A stretch of DNA of 64,000 nucleotides from an uncultured Senegalimassilia sp. (GTDB taxonomy: Bacteria > Actinomycetota > Coriobacteriia > Coriobacteriales > Eggerthellaceae). The position numbers were made by a program, and so were the translations under genes. The notes under the pieces were generated by a model that was not told where the DNA came from, made no database searches, and was given only the letters and a program-made list of their open reading frames with translations. Numbering within the stretch: position 1 is the first letter of the stretch; every line of letters begins with the position of its first letter. Shown piece by piece: positions 1 to 8,996 of the stretch. The DNA lies in contig CAKTWI010000009.1 of assembly GCA_934630815.1 (NCBI GenBank), positions 1 to 64,000 on the forward strand. Reading direction: 5' to 3'.

Positions 1-339
1 GTTCAGGGCATGGCGGGTCCGGCGTTCATCCTGATCATGATGCTGCTGTTCTTCCTGCTCGGCTTCGTGGTCCCGTCCTCTTCCGGTCTGGCCGTTCTGG
101 CAATGCCCATTATGGCTCCTCTGGCCGATACGGTCGGCATCGATCGCTACTCCATCGTCTGCGCTTATCAGTGGGGTCAGTACGCGATGCTCTACCTCGC
201 ACCGACCGGCCTGGTTTTGGCAACCCTGACCATGTTGGATATGAAGTACTCCAAGTGGTTCAAGTTCGTGTGGCCCATCGTGGTGTTCACGTTGGTGTTC
301 GGCGGTATCCTCCTGTGCGCGCAGGTCATGCTCGCATAA
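1..339 (+). CDS. YfcC-family integral membrane transporter, C-terminal end (partial)
   Basis: The reading frame is open from the first base of the window and ends at the TAA at 337-339, so only the last 112 residues are present. The visible part is almost all hydrophobic, with about three membrane segments. It contains the run PSSSGLAVLAMPIMAPLAD followed by an AYQ/GQ helix and a closing Y-x-x-W-x-K-F amphipathic segment. This is the C-terminal pattern of the YfcC / C4-dicarboxylate-anaerobic-carrier-like family, which includes predicted basic amino acid antiporters. The substrate cannot be read from this fragment. A strong hairpin at 361-390 closes the transcript. Confidence 0.7.
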   Translation, partial: VQGMAGPAFILIMMLLFFLLGFVVPSSSGLAVLAMPIMAPLADTVGIDRYSIVCAYQWGQYAMLYLAPTGLVLATLTMLDMKYSKWFKFVWPIVVFTLVFGGILLCAQVMLA

Positions 340-360
340 TGCCGCAAACATACTCCTTAT

Positions 361-390
361 GAAGAAGGCTCCCCGCGGGGAGCCTTCTTC
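361..390 (+). terminator. Bidirectional hairpin terminator after the YfcC-type gene
   Basis: A perfect inverted repeat has 14-bp arms (GAAGAAGGCTCCCC and its complement) around a 2-base centre. It starts 21 bases after the transporter stop. The 3' arm ends in TTCTTC rather than a pure T run. It could also end the minus-strand degV transcript. Positions 391-577 between it and the degV stop contain no gene I can support. Confidence 0.6.
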
Positions 391-577
391 ACGTCTGTGC
401 CGGTTGTGGAATCGACGGACCGTCGGGGCACGTCACGCTGCTGCAATAGACCGTGCATTCATCTGTTCGCTTTGCGCGGTCGCTCGTCAACCAAGCAAGG
501 CGAGGTCGACGTTTCGGATTCCGATTCGAGCGGATCGGGCGATCAAGCTTGGGCGTGCTTTTGCATCGGACGGGCAC

Positions 578-1465
578 TTAGTCGCGGCTTGATGCCAGGA
601 AGAACAGCGCCATGGTGCCCGGGCCGGAATGAGCTCCGATGACGGGGTCGACGTAGTTGATGCGGATGTCTTGGACGCCGAAACGCTCCCGGATCTTCTT
701 CTCGAGCCATTGCGCGTCATCGATGCAATCGCCATGGGTGATGAACACCGTCTGCTCGTCAATCGGCGCCGTGGCGGTACGTTCCATGTGGTCGAGCAAT
801 GCGGACAGCGACTTCTTGCGCCCGCGCACCTTTTCCAAGGGGACAAGGTGCCCCTCGTCGTCGACATGCATGACCGGCTTGATGTTGAGCAGCGTGCCGG
901 CCCAGGCGCTCGTCTTCGAGACGCGGCCGCCGCGCCACAGGAACATGAGGTCGTCGACGGTGAACCAATGCGCCAGGTGAAGCTTGTTCGCCTCCGTCCA
1001 ATCGCGCACCTCTTCGATGCCCTCGCCCTGCTCGGCGTGCTGGCATGCGTGCCATACCAAAAGGCCTTGGCCTCCCGAGGCCGCCAGCGTGTCGACCGTC
1101 AGCACCTTGCGCTGCGGGTATTCCTCGCGCAATTGCTTCGCAAGCAGCTCGGTGGCCTCGTAGGTTCCCGATAGGCCGCTGGAAAAGCCAAGGTACAGGA
1201 TGTCCCTGCCTTGATCGAGCAAGCTGCGGAACAGCTTCTCGGTATCGGCAAGGTTGGGAAGCGAGGTGCGGAACACCTTTCCCTCGCGCATCATGGCGTA
1301 GAACTGCGAAAGGTCGGTCTTCTCGCCTTTGAGATAGCTGCGATACACCGTGTCGTCGCCATCGGCCATGAACGTGAGCGGCAGCACGTGCAGCTCGTAG
1401 CGGTCGATGGTTTCCTCGGTAAGGTTGCAGCAGGAGTCGGTCACTATCTCGAAGCTTCGGTTCAT
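578..1465 (-). CDS. DegV family protein (fatty-acid-binding EDD fold)
   Basis: This 295-residue protein has the family hallmarks: an N-terminal IVTDSCCNL strand-loop, TSLPN near residue 90, SSGLSGTY, a GRVSK element, and HSGPGTMALFF close to the C-terminus. DegV proteins bind fatty acids; FakB members present them to the FakA kinase for phosphorylation. No fakA is visible here. The frame is open further upstream, but the ATG at 1465 is preferred because it begins MNRSFEIVTDS like other family members and has an AAAGG ribosome-binding site just upstream. A TATACT box at 1585-1580 on this strand may serve as its -10. Length is normal. The ligand and physiological role are not known from the sequence. 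Confidence 0.88.
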   Translation of the reverse strand: MNRSFEIVTDSCCNLTEETIDRYELHVLPLTFMADGDDTVYRSYLKGEKTDLSQFYAMMREGKVFRTSLPNLADTEKLFRSLLDQGRDILYLGFSSGLSGTYEATELLAKQLREEYPQRKVLTVDTLAASGGQGLLVWHACQHAEQGEGIEEVRDWTEANKLHLAHWFTVDDLMFLWRGGRVSKTSAWAGTLLNIKPVMHVDDEGHLVPLEKVRGRKKSLSALLDHMERTATAPIDEQTVFITHGDCIDDAQWLEKKIRERFGVQDIRINYVDPVIGAHSGPGTMALFFLASSRD

Positions 1466-1767
1466 GGTCGTGCCTTTCGTAGCAGGTTGCTCGTCTGCGG
1501 GGTGAGACGTCGCAAAACCCTTGGATTCGATGCGGCGCATACGGCGCATCGCCCCGTATTCAGCTTAATGGTCTGTAACAGTATAACCTTACGAAACCAT
1601 ATCGCTGCGCTACCGCAATGAACGGTACCGCGTTTTCTCTGAGTGCTTTTTCGGAATGTGCCCTGCGTGCGTTTCGTAGCCGCGGATTTCCTATATACTA
1701 ATCGGGTTTATAAGCAAGGACGGCATGCGCCGTCTGGGCATAGTTAGGCAAAGGAAGGCGCGATCTC
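1466..1767. promoter_or_regulatory. Divergent intergenic region between degV and ileS
   Basis: About 300 bases without a gene. On the minus strand, TATACT (1585-1580) is a candidate -10 for degV, without a convincing -35. On the plus strand, TTTCGT (1672-1677), a 16-bp spacer and TATACT (1694-1699) form a candidate ileS promoter. The predicted leader then holds a perfect small hairpin, GACGGC-ATGC-GCCGTC (1719-1734). The strong ribosome-binding site AAGGAAGG (1751-1758) sits nine bases before the GTG start of ileS. Confidence 0.45.
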
Positions 1768-4614
1768 GTGGCGAACACGTACAAGAACACCATGAATCTC
1801 CCGCAGACGGATTTCCCGATGCGAGGCAACCTGCCGGCATCCGAGCCGAAAAGGCTTGAGAAGTGGGAGCAGGAGCACATCTACGAACAGGTTCTCGAGA
1901 AGAACAAGGACGGCAAGCCCTTCGTCCTGCACGACGGCCCGCCTTACGCCAACGGCCCCATCCACATCGGCCACGCCTTCAACAAGGTGCTGAAGGACTT
2001 CGTGAACAAAAGCCATGCCCAGCGCGGTTACTTCACCCCGTATGTGCCGGGTTGGGACTGCCACGGCCAGCCTATCGAGCATATGGTCGAGGTCACCCTG
2101 GGCCCCGACAAGATGAAGGAAACGCCGCAGCCCGAGCTGCGACGCCTGTGCCGCGAGTGGGCAACGAAGTACGTCGGCATCCAGCGCGACGGCTTCAAAC
2201 GCCTGGGCGTCAACGCCGACTGGGATCATCCGTACCTCACCTATATCCCGAACTTCGAGGCCGGCAACGTCGAGATCTTCCGCGATATGTACCTCAAGGG
2301 TCAGGTCTACCGTGGCCGCAAGCCTATCCATTGGTGCAAGAAGTGCCACACGGCTCTGGCCGAGGCCGAAATCGAATATTCCGACGAGGTTTCTCCGTCC
2401 GTTTACGTGAAGTTCAAGCTTGACGCCATGCCCGGCATCTTCGAGGCCGCAGGCGCCACGGGCGATGCCTACGTGCTTATCTGGACCACCACGCCGTGGA
2501 CCCTTCCGGCCAACGCCGCCGTCTGCCTGATGCCCGACGCCGACTACGTCATGGTCCAAGTCGACGGCAGCAACGTCATCTTCGCCAAGGAGCTCGTCGA
2601 GGAAGTCGCCGAGATCGCCGGCTGGGAGGATTACGCGCTGGTGTGCGGCCAGGACGGTCAGCCCGTCGTGCTCAAGGGCACCGAGCTGTGCGGTCTTACC
2701 TATACCTGCCCCATCCGCCAGGACCTCAAGGGCAAGATCATCTACGGCGACCACGTCACGCTCGACTCCGGTACCGGTTGCGTCCACACTGCTCCGGGCC
2801 ACGGCCAGGACGACTACCTGGTGGGCCTGCAGTTCGATATCCCCATCCTCATGCCCGTCGACGACAATGGCGTGCTCACCGAGGATGCCGGCCCGTTCGC
2901 GGGTCTGGATACCGATGACGCCAACCCCGTCATCATCGATTGGCTGCGCGAGCAGGGCACGCTCGTGGCTGCGCGCAAGATCAGCCACAGCTACCCGCAT
3001 TGCTGGCGTTGCCATGAGCCCGTCATCTTCCGCGCCACCGACCAGTGGTTCGTCTCCATGGAGGAGAACGGCCTGCGCGGCAAGGCCATGGACGCCATCG
3101 AGCGCGATGTGACCTTCTATCCCGGCTGGGCCGTCAACCGCATCGGCTCCATGGTGTCCGACCGTCCCGACTGGTGCATCTCGCGTCAGCGCAGCTGGGG
3201 CGTGCCCATCCCCGTGTTCAAGTGCGCGAAGTGCGGCGAGACCGTTGCCAATGAGGCAACGTTCGACGCCGTTATCAAGCTGTTCTACGAAGAGGGCGCC
3301 GATGCTTGGTTCACCAAGAAGCCCAGCGAGTACCTGCCGCACGGCACGCACTGCGAGAAGTGCGGTTGCACCGAGCTCGTCCCCGAGAAGGACATCCTCG
3401 ATGTGTGGTGGGAATCCGGCGTCACGCACACCAGCGTGCTCAAGCACCGCGCTGACGAGGGCCTGACGTTCCCGGCCGACATGTACCTGGAAGGCTCCGA
3501 CCAGCATCGCGGTTGGTTCCAGTCCAGCCTGCTCACCAGCGTGGGCGCATATGGCTGCGCACCGTATAAGAACATCCTGTCCTGCGGCTTCACCGTCGAC
3601 GAGCAGGGTCGCAAGATGTCCAAGTCCCTGGGCAACGGCGTCGACCCGGCCGATGTCACCAGCAAGTGGGGCGCCGATGTTCTACGCCTGTGGGTCGCAT
3701 CCGCCGATTACGCGCAGGACGTGTCCATTTCCGACAACATCTTGAAGCAGGTCTCCGACGCGTATCGCCGCTTCCGCAATACGTTCCGCTTCCTGCTGGG
3801 CAACCTGTCCGATTTCGACGATCAGGCGAACGCGGTTTCCAACTGGGACGACCTCGAGCCCATCGACCAGTACATGATGGCCAAGACCGCCCAGCTGCTC
3901 GCCGACGTCGAGCAGGCCTACGACAGCTTCAAGTTCAACGGCGTCTACCGTGCCGTCTATGACTTCGTCAACGACCTGTCCAGCGTGTACATGGATGTCA
4001 CGAAGGACCGCCTGTACTCCGAGTCGCCCGACAGCCCGCGCCGTCGCGCCGTGCAGACGGTGCTGTTCAACATCCTGGAAGTGCTCGTGCGCGTGCTTTC
4101 GCCCATCCTGTCGTTCACGGCCGATGAGGTGTGGGAGTGCTATCCCGAGGCCATGCGCAACCGCGAAGGCCGCGTGTGCAACGTGCAGCTGGCAGGCTGG
4201 CCGCATCGCTCCGACTTCGTGCCTGCGCTTCCCGGCAAGCAGGCCGAGGAGAAGGTGCTCGCCGCGTTCGTCGGCGCCCTCGAGGTGCGCGACGTGGTCA
4301 CCAAGGCGCTTGAGGATGCTCGCGGCGCCAAGGTCATCAACAAGAGCCAGGAAGCTACCGTTTCGGTTACCGCTCCGCAGGCAACCCTCGATGCGCTTTC
4401 CTCCTTCGACGCCTCCGTGTTCGAGGAGCTGTTCATCGTGTCCGGCGTGACGTTTGCTGCAGGTGATGAGCTTGCATGCGAGGTTAAGCCCGCCGAGGGC
4501 GACAAGTGCCCGCGTTGCTGGAACTATCGCGAGCTCGGCGGCAACGCCAACCACGCGGATGTGTGCCAGCGTTGCGGCGACGCCCTCGACGCCATCGGCT
4601 TCACCGAGGAGTAA
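1768..4614 (+). CDS. ileS: Isoleucyl-tRNA synthetase
   Basis: A 948-residue class I aminoacyl-tRNA synthetase that charges tRNA-Ile in the cytoplasm. The HIGH signature is at residues 66-69, in a context identical in style to bacterial IleRS (DGPPYANGPIHIGHA). KMSKS is at 616-620. A C-terminal zinc finger with two C-x2-C pairs (CPRC...CQRC, about residues 914-937) marks the ordinary bacterial form rather than the mupirocin-resistant eukaryote-like form. The connective editing domain region is present, and length is typical. The start is GTG, supported by AAGGAAGG nine bases upstream. The end of the gene contains GAGGAG, which probably serves as the ribosome-binding site for lspA, so the two are coupled. 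Confidence 0.98.
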   Translation: MANTYKNTMNLPQTDFPMRGNLPASEPKRLEKWEQEHIYEQVLEKNKDGKPFVLHDGPPYANGPIHIGHAFNKVLKDFVNKSHAQRGYFTPYVPGWDCHGQPIEHMVEVTLGPDKMKETPQPELRRLCREWATKYVGIQRDGFKRLGVNADWDHPYLTYIPNFEAGNVEIFRDMYLKGQVYRGRKPIHWCKKCHTALAEAEIEYSDEVSPSVYVKFKLDAMPGIFEAAGATGDAYVLIWTTTPWTLPANAAVCLMPDADYVMVQVDGSNVIFAKELVEEVAEIAGWEDYALVCGQDGQPVVLKGTELCGLTYTCPIRQDLKGKIIYGDHVTLDSGTGCVHTAPGHGQDDYLVGLQFDIPILMPVDDNGVLTEDAGPFAGLDTDDANPVIIDWLREQGTLVAARKISHSYPHCWRCHEPVIFRATDQWFVSMEENGLRGKAMDAIERDVTFYPGWAVNRIGSMVSDRPDWCISRQRSWGVPIPVFKCAKCGETVANEATFDAVIKLFYEEGADAWFTKKPSEYLPHGTHCEKCGCTELVPEKDILDVWWESGVTHTSVLKHRADEGLTFPADMYLEGSDQHRGWFQSSLLTSVGAYGCAPYKNILSCGFTVDEQGRKMSKSLGNGVDPADVTSKWGADVLRLWVASADYAQDVSISDNILKQVSDAYRRFRNTFRFLLGNLSDFDDQANAVSNWDDLEPIDQYMMAKTAQLLADVEQAYDSFKFNGVYRAVYDFVNDLSSVYMDVTKDRLYSESPDSPRRRAVQTVLFNILEVLVRVLSPILSFTADEVWECYPEAMRNREGRVCNVQLAGWPHRSDFVPALPGKQAEEKVLAAFVGALEVRDVVTKALEDARGAKVINKSQEATVSVTAPQATLDALSSFDASVFEELFIVSGVTFAAGDELACEVKPAEGDKCPRCWNYRELGGNANHADVCQRCGDALDAIGFTEE

Positions 4615-4619
4615 ACGGT

Positions 4620-5180
4620 TTGACCCAGCATGAACCTATGAACATCGCTGGAAGCGAAGGGGCCGACGCGGTATGCGCCGGCCCCGCGCCTTCGGTGCGG
4701 TCCCAGGCGCTTCGCTTGGGGGCTATGGGCGCTTTGGCCCTTTGCTGGATCGTCTTGGACCAGGCGGTCAAGTTGTGCATGAACGTTCATGCGGCGGGCA
4801 GCGTCCTTTCCGGTCCCATTGCCGGTTTGTTCAGGCTCCACCTTGTGCATAACACCGGCGGTGCCTGGAGCATGTTTTCCGGCGCCACGGCCGCTTTGGG
4901 CGTGTTCTCCATCGTCATGTGCGCGGCGCTTGCGGCGTTCGCGGTGCACGAGCGCGCCCGCATCAGTTGGCCTGAGCTCATCGGGCTAGGGCTTGTTATC
5001 GGCGGCGGTATAGGCAACGCCATCGATCGTTTCGCCTTAGGCTACGTGGTGGACTTCATCGACCTCAGCTTCATGGATTTCCCCGTGTTCAATATCGCCG
5101 ACATCGGCGTGACCTGCGGTCTTGCATTGTTTTTAATCGGATGGATCGTCCGCGAACGACATCATGAGGAGGTGCGCTAG
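4620..5180 (+). CDS. lspA: Lipoprotein signal peptidase (signal peptidase II)
   Basis: An integral membrane aspartyl protease that cleaves prolipoproteins before the lipid-modified cysteine. The protein (186 residues from the chosen start) has four hydrophobic segments. The two catalytic aspartate motifs are present: GNAIDR, and FNIADIGVT near the C-terminus. The conserved HNTGGAWS loop lies between the first and second membrane segments. A TTG start at 4620 is preferred because GAGGAG (4606-4611, inside the end of ileS) lies eight bases upstream. The ATG at 4638 is the alternative and has no visible ribosome-binding site. The stop codon abuts the ATG of the following pseudouridine synthase gene, so ileS-lspA-rluD is read as one operon. 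Confidence 0.92.
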   Translation: MTQHEPMNIAGSEGADAVCAGPAPSVRSQALRLGAMGALALCWIVLDQAVKLCMNVHAAGSVLSGPIAGLFRLHLVHNTGGAWSMFSGATAALGVFSIVMCAALAAFAVHERARISWPELIGLGLVIGGGIGNAIDRFALGYVVDFIDLSFMDFPVFNIADIGVTCGLALFLIGWIVRERHHEEVR

Positions 5181-6248
5181 ATGGGCGCGTTGAAAAGCTA
5201 TACCGCCTGCGCCGAAGATGCCGGTTCGCGTATCGACGCCGTGCTGGCCGCACGCGGGTTGTATCCCAGCCGCAGCGCTGCGGCCCGCGCCGTGGAAGAC
5301 GGCGCAGTGTACGTCAACGGCGCCACCGTCGCCAAGAAGCATACGCTGTGCGCGGGCGATACGGTGGTGTACGAGGTGCCGGACGCCCCCGAGCAGGGTC
5401 CCGTGCAAGGCCAGGCCATCCCGCTCGATATCCGCTACGAGGACGACGACGTGCTCGTCATCTCCAAGCAGGCAGGGCTCGTTTGCCATCCGTCGGTCGA
5501 TCATGCCGATGGCACGTTGGTCAATGCTCTGGTCTATCATTGCGGCGTCGAGCACCTATGTAACGTCCAGGGCGAAAGCGATCGCCCCGGTATCGTGCAT
5601 CGCCTCGACCGCGACACTACGGGCCTTATGCTTGCCGCGAAAAACGATGCCGCCGGCTTGGCGCTTATGGCCGATATCCGCGATCGCGCGGTCGACCGTC
5701 GCTACCTTGCCTTGGTGCATGGTGTCATCCCGCACGATACCGGCATGATCGATGCGCCCATCGCCCGTTCGCTTAACGAGCGTACGCGCATGGCGGTTCG
5801 CGAATGCCCTTCGGCGCGAGATGCGCTTACCACCTTCCGCGTGCTCGAGCGCTTCGAGCACGGTCCGCGCGACAACGGCTACACCCTTATCGACTGCAAG
5901 CTGTACACGGGCAGAACCCATCAGATTCGCGTTCACATGCAGTACGCGAAGCATCCCCTGGTGGGCGATCCGGTGTATAACTCCGGTGCGCCAAAGGACG
6001 CCGATGCCAATTTCGGGTTGGATCGTCAGTTCCTGCATTCCTTCCAGGTAGGATTCACTCAGCCTATGACGGGCGAGGACTTGTTCTTCGCCGACAACCT
6101 TACCGACGACCTTGCTGCCGTGCTCGATAAGCTGGCATCTCGCAGCCGGGGTCGCACTGAAGCGGGTAGGGAAGTGTTCGAGTTGCTCGCCGATGCGCCG
6201 CATCCCATGGCCCCGGTACACCATCTGGAGGATTTCGGCATCCTATAG
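5181..6248 (+). CDS. RluD-family 23S rRNA pseudouridine synthase
   Basis: This 355-residue protein has an N-terminal S4 RNA-binding domain (roughly residues 12-70) followed by the RluA/RluD catalytic domain. The catalytic motif HRLDRDTTG begins at His140, placing the catalytic aspartate at 143. RTHQIRVHM, the second family signature, follows in the C-terminal half. Such enzymes convert specific uridines of large-subunit rRNA to pseudouridine. The exact target (RluD-like helix 69 or another) cannot be assigned from sequence alone. It starts immediately after the lspA stop, using the GGAGG at the end of lspA. An lspA-rlu pair is a common arrangement. A terminator hairpin follows at 6286-6315. 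Confidence 0.93.
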   Translation: MGALKSYTACAEDAGSRIDAVLAARGLYPSRSAAARAVEDGAVYVNGATVAKKHTLCAGDTVVYEVPDAPEQGPVQGQAIPLDIRYEDDDVLVISKQAGLVCHPSVDHADGTLVNALVYHCGVEHLCNVQGESDRPGIVHRLDRDTTGLMLAAKNDAAGLALMADIRDRAVDRRYLALVHGVIPHDTGMIDAPIARSLNERTRMAVRECPSARDALTTFRVLERFEHGPRDNGYTLIDCKLYTGRTHQIRVHMQYAKHPLVGDPVYNSGAPKDADANFGLDRQFLHSFQVGFTQPMTGEDLFFADNLTDDLAAVLDKLASRSRGRTEAGREVFELLADAPHPMAPVHHLEDFGIL

Positions 6249-6285
6249 TATTTGGTAACGTGCTTTCCGTAAGGCGCGTTATTCG

Positions 6286-6315
6286 AGGCGGCTTCAATAG
6301 CCGCCTTCTTATTTT
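6286..6315 (+). terminator. Rho-independent terminator after the pseudouridine synthase gene
   Basis: AGGCGGC (6286-6292), a 7-base loop and GCCGCCT (6300-6306) are followed by TCTTATTTT. It ends the ileS-lspA-rlu transcript 40 bases after the stop. Confidence 0.8.
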
Positions 6316-6342
6316 CGCAGGTCAAGTTTGGAGACGCTACCT

Positions 6343-7374
6343 ATGACGGCATGTGAGAACACACGTATCGGCGTATTGCTCGCGAACACGGGCACGCCGA
6401 AAAGCCCCGAGCCGCGCGATGTTCGCAGGTACCTGGGCAGGTTTTTGATGGACGAGCGCATACGCCCTATGGCCAAGGCGCCATGGTGGCTGATCCTTCA
6501 CTTGTTCATCCTTCCCACGCGTTCGGTGAAGTCCGGAAGGAAATACGGGAAGATCTGGACTGAAGCTGGGTCGCCTTTCGACGTGGAGCATGCCAAGCTC
6601 CGGGATCTGCTGGAGCAGCGCTTGCAAGACGACGGCATTGATGCCCGGGTACAGGTGGGGCAGAGCTATGGCGAGGACTCCATCGAGCAAGCCCTTGCCG
6701 CCCTTCGCGAGCAAGGATGCGCGCAGGTGGTGGCGCTTCCCCTGTATCCGCAAAGCGCCCATTCCACCACGCTGAGCGTCAAGGACGGCGTGGCGGCGGC
6801 TATGACCGAGCTGTCATGGCGGGCACCGGTGACATTCGTGGATTCTTATGGCATGGATAGCGCCTATGTCGAAGCGATCGCTCAAACCGTTTCGGCTGCG
6901 GGCTTCAACGCGCAGGCGGGCGACAGGCTGCTGTTCAATTACCATTCCATACCGATGAAAGATATCGAACAGGGCGATACGTACGAGCCTCAGACCGGCG
7001 CGACCGCTTTGGCGGTGGCGGGTCGCCTTCGTCTCGATCGAACGCAGTGGACCATCGGCTACAACTGCCGGTTCGATAAAAGCCGCGAATGGCTGCGGCC
7101 GTTTACCCGAGGCGTTCTCAAGCGTTGGGCGCAGGCGCGAGATGGCCGTGTCTTCATGGTTTGCCCGAATTTCGCGGTAGATTGCCTTGAAACCCTTTAT
7201 GATATCGATTATGAATTAGTGCCTTGGTACCGGCAGGCCGTCGAGGAAGCTGGCCGACCGTACGAAGGTAGCGAGTTCGTATATGTCCCGTGCCTTAATG
7301 GCACGCCGATGCATGCTTCGGTGCTTGCCCACGTGCTCGTGCCGTATCTTACCGGGAAGGATCATCATGAGTAG
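6343..7374 (+). CDS. hemH: Ferrochelatase (HemH/CpfC family)
   Basis: A 343-residue ferrochelatase that inserts ferrous iron into a porphyrin. The N-terminus (VLLANTGTPKS...DVRRYLGRFLMD) is characteristic, as is the catalytic histidine region FNYHSIPMKDIEQGDTY. The C-terminal CPNFAVDCLETLYDIDYE carries the conserved acidic residues. Gram-positive members of the family often use coproporphyrin III (CpfC); sequence inspection alone does not decide this. The ATG at 6343 is chosen because GGAG (6330-6333) sits nine bases upstream. A TTG at 6328 is in frame but less likely. The last codons overlap the start of coaBC by eight bases. No other haem-biosynthesis gene is in the window. Confidence 0.92.
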   Translation: MTACENTRIGVLLANTGTPKSPEPRDVRRYLGRFLMDERIRPMAKAPWWLILHLFILPTRSVKSGRKYGKIWTEAGSPFDVEHAKLRDLLEQRLQDDGIDARVQVGQSYGEDSIEQALAALREQGCAQVVALPLYPQSAHSTTLSVKDGVAAAMTELSWRAPVTFVDSYGMDSAYVEAIAQTVSAAGFNAQAGDRLLFNYHSIPMKDIEQGDTYEPQTGATALAVAGRLRLDRTQWTIGYNCRFDKSREWLRPFTRGVLKRWAQARDGRVFMVCPNFAVDCLETLYDIDYELVPWYRQAVEEAGRPYEGSEFVYVPCLNGTPMHASVLAHVLVPYLTGKDHHE

Positions 7375-8578
7375 CGAGGCTCAAAAACCTCAGAAAACAG
7401 TGCTGCTGGGCGTAACCGGCGGCATTGCCGCATACAAAGCCTGCGAAATCGTCCGCGGTCTTCAAAAGGCCGGGGTCCGCGTGAAGGTGTGCATGACCGA
7501 GCATGCCACGCATTTTGTCGATCCCGTCACGTTCCGATCGCTTACCCACGAGAAGGTGGCGGTCGACCTGTTCGACGACCCTACCGATCCCATTCATCAC
7601 ATCTCGCTTGCCGAGGAGGCCGATGCCTTCGTCATCGCGCCTTGCACGGCTAACGTTCTGGCAAAGCTGGCAAACGGCATCGCCGACGATCTGCTCACCA
7701 CCACGGCCCTTGCGTGCACTGCGCCGCTGGTTTTGGCGCCGGCCATGAACGTGCACATGTACGAGGCGGCTGCCACGCGCTATAACATCGGCAAGCTCGG
7801 CATCCGCGGCGCCGTGTTCGTCGAGGCTGACGAAGGGTATCTGGCATGCGGGGACGTGGGACGCGGCCGTTTGGCCGACCCTGCGGCCATCGTCGCGCGC
7901 ACGCTAGAGGTTCTGGGCGTGAAGCAAGATCTTGAGGGCAAGCGCATCATGATCACCGCCGGTCCCACCGTCGAGCCTATCGACCCGGTGCGCTATATCT
8001 CCAACCGTTCCAGCGGCAAGACGGGGTACGCCATAGCGCGCGCGGCCCGCCGCCGTGGCGCCAACGTAACGCTCATCACCGGGCCGGTTTCCATTCCCGC
8101 TCCCTCAGACGTTCACGTGGTGCACGTGAACACTGCGCTCGAGATGCTGCAGGCGTGCGAAGAGGCGTTCCCCTCGGCGGATATCGCGTTGTTCTCCGCG
8201 GCCGTCGCCGATATGCGCCCGGCGCATGCGGCGGACCATAAGCTGAAGAAGGGCGCGGCGGACGCCGACCTTGGCACCATCACGTTGGTCGAGAACCCGG
8301 ATATCCTGGCAACGCTCGGGGCGAAGAAAGGCCCGCATCAGGTTGTGGTGGGTTTCGCTGCCGAAACCGACAATGTCATCGCTAACGCCCAGGCGAAGCT
8401 TGTGAAAAAGAACGCCGACGTTATCGTCGCTAATCGCGTGGGCGAGGGGCTGGCGTTCGGCACCGACGACAACGCCGTGTGCTTCGTGGATGCAGACGAA
8501 ATCGACGAGACGCCCAGCATGCCTAAGGATAAGCTGGCAGATGTGATTCTCGATCATGCGTTGGAGTATTTGCGCTAG
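7367..8578 (+). CDS. coaBC: Bifunctional phosphopantothenoylcysteine decarboxylase / phosphopantothenate-cysteine ligase
   Basis: This 403-residue protein catalyses two steps of coenzyme A biosynthesis from 4'-phosphopantothenate. The N-terminal flavin-dependent decarboxylase domain (CoaC, about residues 10-185) shows TGGIAAYK, the catalytic histidine in HHISLAEEAD, PAMNVHMY, and the substrate-clamp cysteine in YLACGDVGRGRL. The C-terminal ligase domain (CoaB) shows GPTVEPIDPVRYISNRSSG and the KKNADVIVANRV segment. The ATG at 7367 follows GGAAGG with a short spacer and overlaps the end of the ferrochelatase gene, implying translational coupling. The open frame continues upstream, but that extension lies inside hemH and does not look like CoaC. 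Length is normal. Confidence 0.96.
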   Translation: MSSEAQKPQKTVLLGVTGGIAAYKACEIVRGLQKAGVRVKVCMTEHATHFVDPVTFRSLTHEKVAVDLFDDPTDPIHHISLAEEADAFVIAPCTANVLAKLANGIADDLLTTTALACTAPLVLAPAMNVHMYEAAATRYNIGKLGIRGAVFVEADEGYLACGDVGRGRLADPAAIVARTLEVLGVKQDLEGKRIMITAGPTVEPIDPVRYISNRSSGKTGYAIARAARRRGANVTLITGPVSIPAPSDVHVVHVNTALEMLQACEEAFPSADIALFSAAVADMRPAHAADHKLKKGAADADLGTITLVENPDILATLGAKKGPHQVVVGFAAETDNVIANAQAKLVKKNADVIVANRVGEGLAFGTDDNAVCFVDADEIDETPSMPKDKLADVILDHALEYLR

Positions 8579-8647
8579 GCCGCTCAGCGTAGATACCGCG
8601 CACGGGCGGACTTTTTCATGATTCGCGAAAAAGTTTGAAATTACCCC

Positions 8648-8675
8648 TTGCGCGCTATCCTGGTTTTGGTATTAT
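8648..8675 (+). promoter_or_regulatory. Candidate promoter of tRNA-Pro
   Basis: TTGCGC (8648-8653), a 16-bp spacer and TATTAT (8670-8675) lie 36 bases before the tRNA. Confidence 0.55.
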
Positions 8676-8711
8676 GAATGAGCTGCTTCGGACAGCAGCA
8701 GTTTGAAAGTT

Positions 8712-8788
<77 letters not shown>

Positions 8789-8796
8789 GCTTACAC

Positions 8797-8838
8797 AAGC
8801 GGGTCTCAAGATTTCTTGAGACCCGCTTTTTCTTTTCC
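8797..8838 (+). terminator. Rho-independent terminator of the tRNA gene
   Basis: A 14-bp stem beginning AAGCGGGTCTC (8797-8810) pairs with 8815-8828 around an ATTT loop. The tail is TTCTTTTCCTT. Confidence 0.92.
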
Positions 8839-8912
8839 TTCGACAGATTCGGTATTGCATCCCGATAGGCCCCATCCGCATGTTACGGCCATAACGTTTG
8901 CTTATCGCGTAC

Positions 8913-8996
8913 CTCGCATTTAGCAGCCTCGGCTTTAGTTTTGCGAGCACGTCGCATGTGACAGCCTCGGCTGTTGAATTTCGAACGCTCCGCATG
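8913..8996. repeat. Imperfect 38-bp tandem repeat in the tRNA-SBP gap
   Basis: TCGCAT recurs at 8914 and 8952, and CAGCCTCGGCT recurs at 8924 and 8962, both with a 38-bp offset. A third partial copy (CCGCAT, about 8990) follows. The gap 8789-9144 otherwise holds the tRNA terminator and a TATACT (9113-9118) that may be the -10 for the next gene. Confidence 0.5.

Noticed and set aside
1620-1632. GGTACCGCG upstream of ileS resembling the T-box core
   Set aside because: The preceding bases do not match the full T-box, no stem I specifier or terminator follows, and the best ileS promoter lies downstream of it, so it would not be in the transcript.
1744-3507. Long minus-strand open frame opposite ileS
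   Set aside because: It is the antisense shadow of ileS. It has no ribosome-binding site and the plus-strand protein is fully conserved. The same applies to the long antisense frames over echABC, echE, vanW, iorA, ftsK and pnp.
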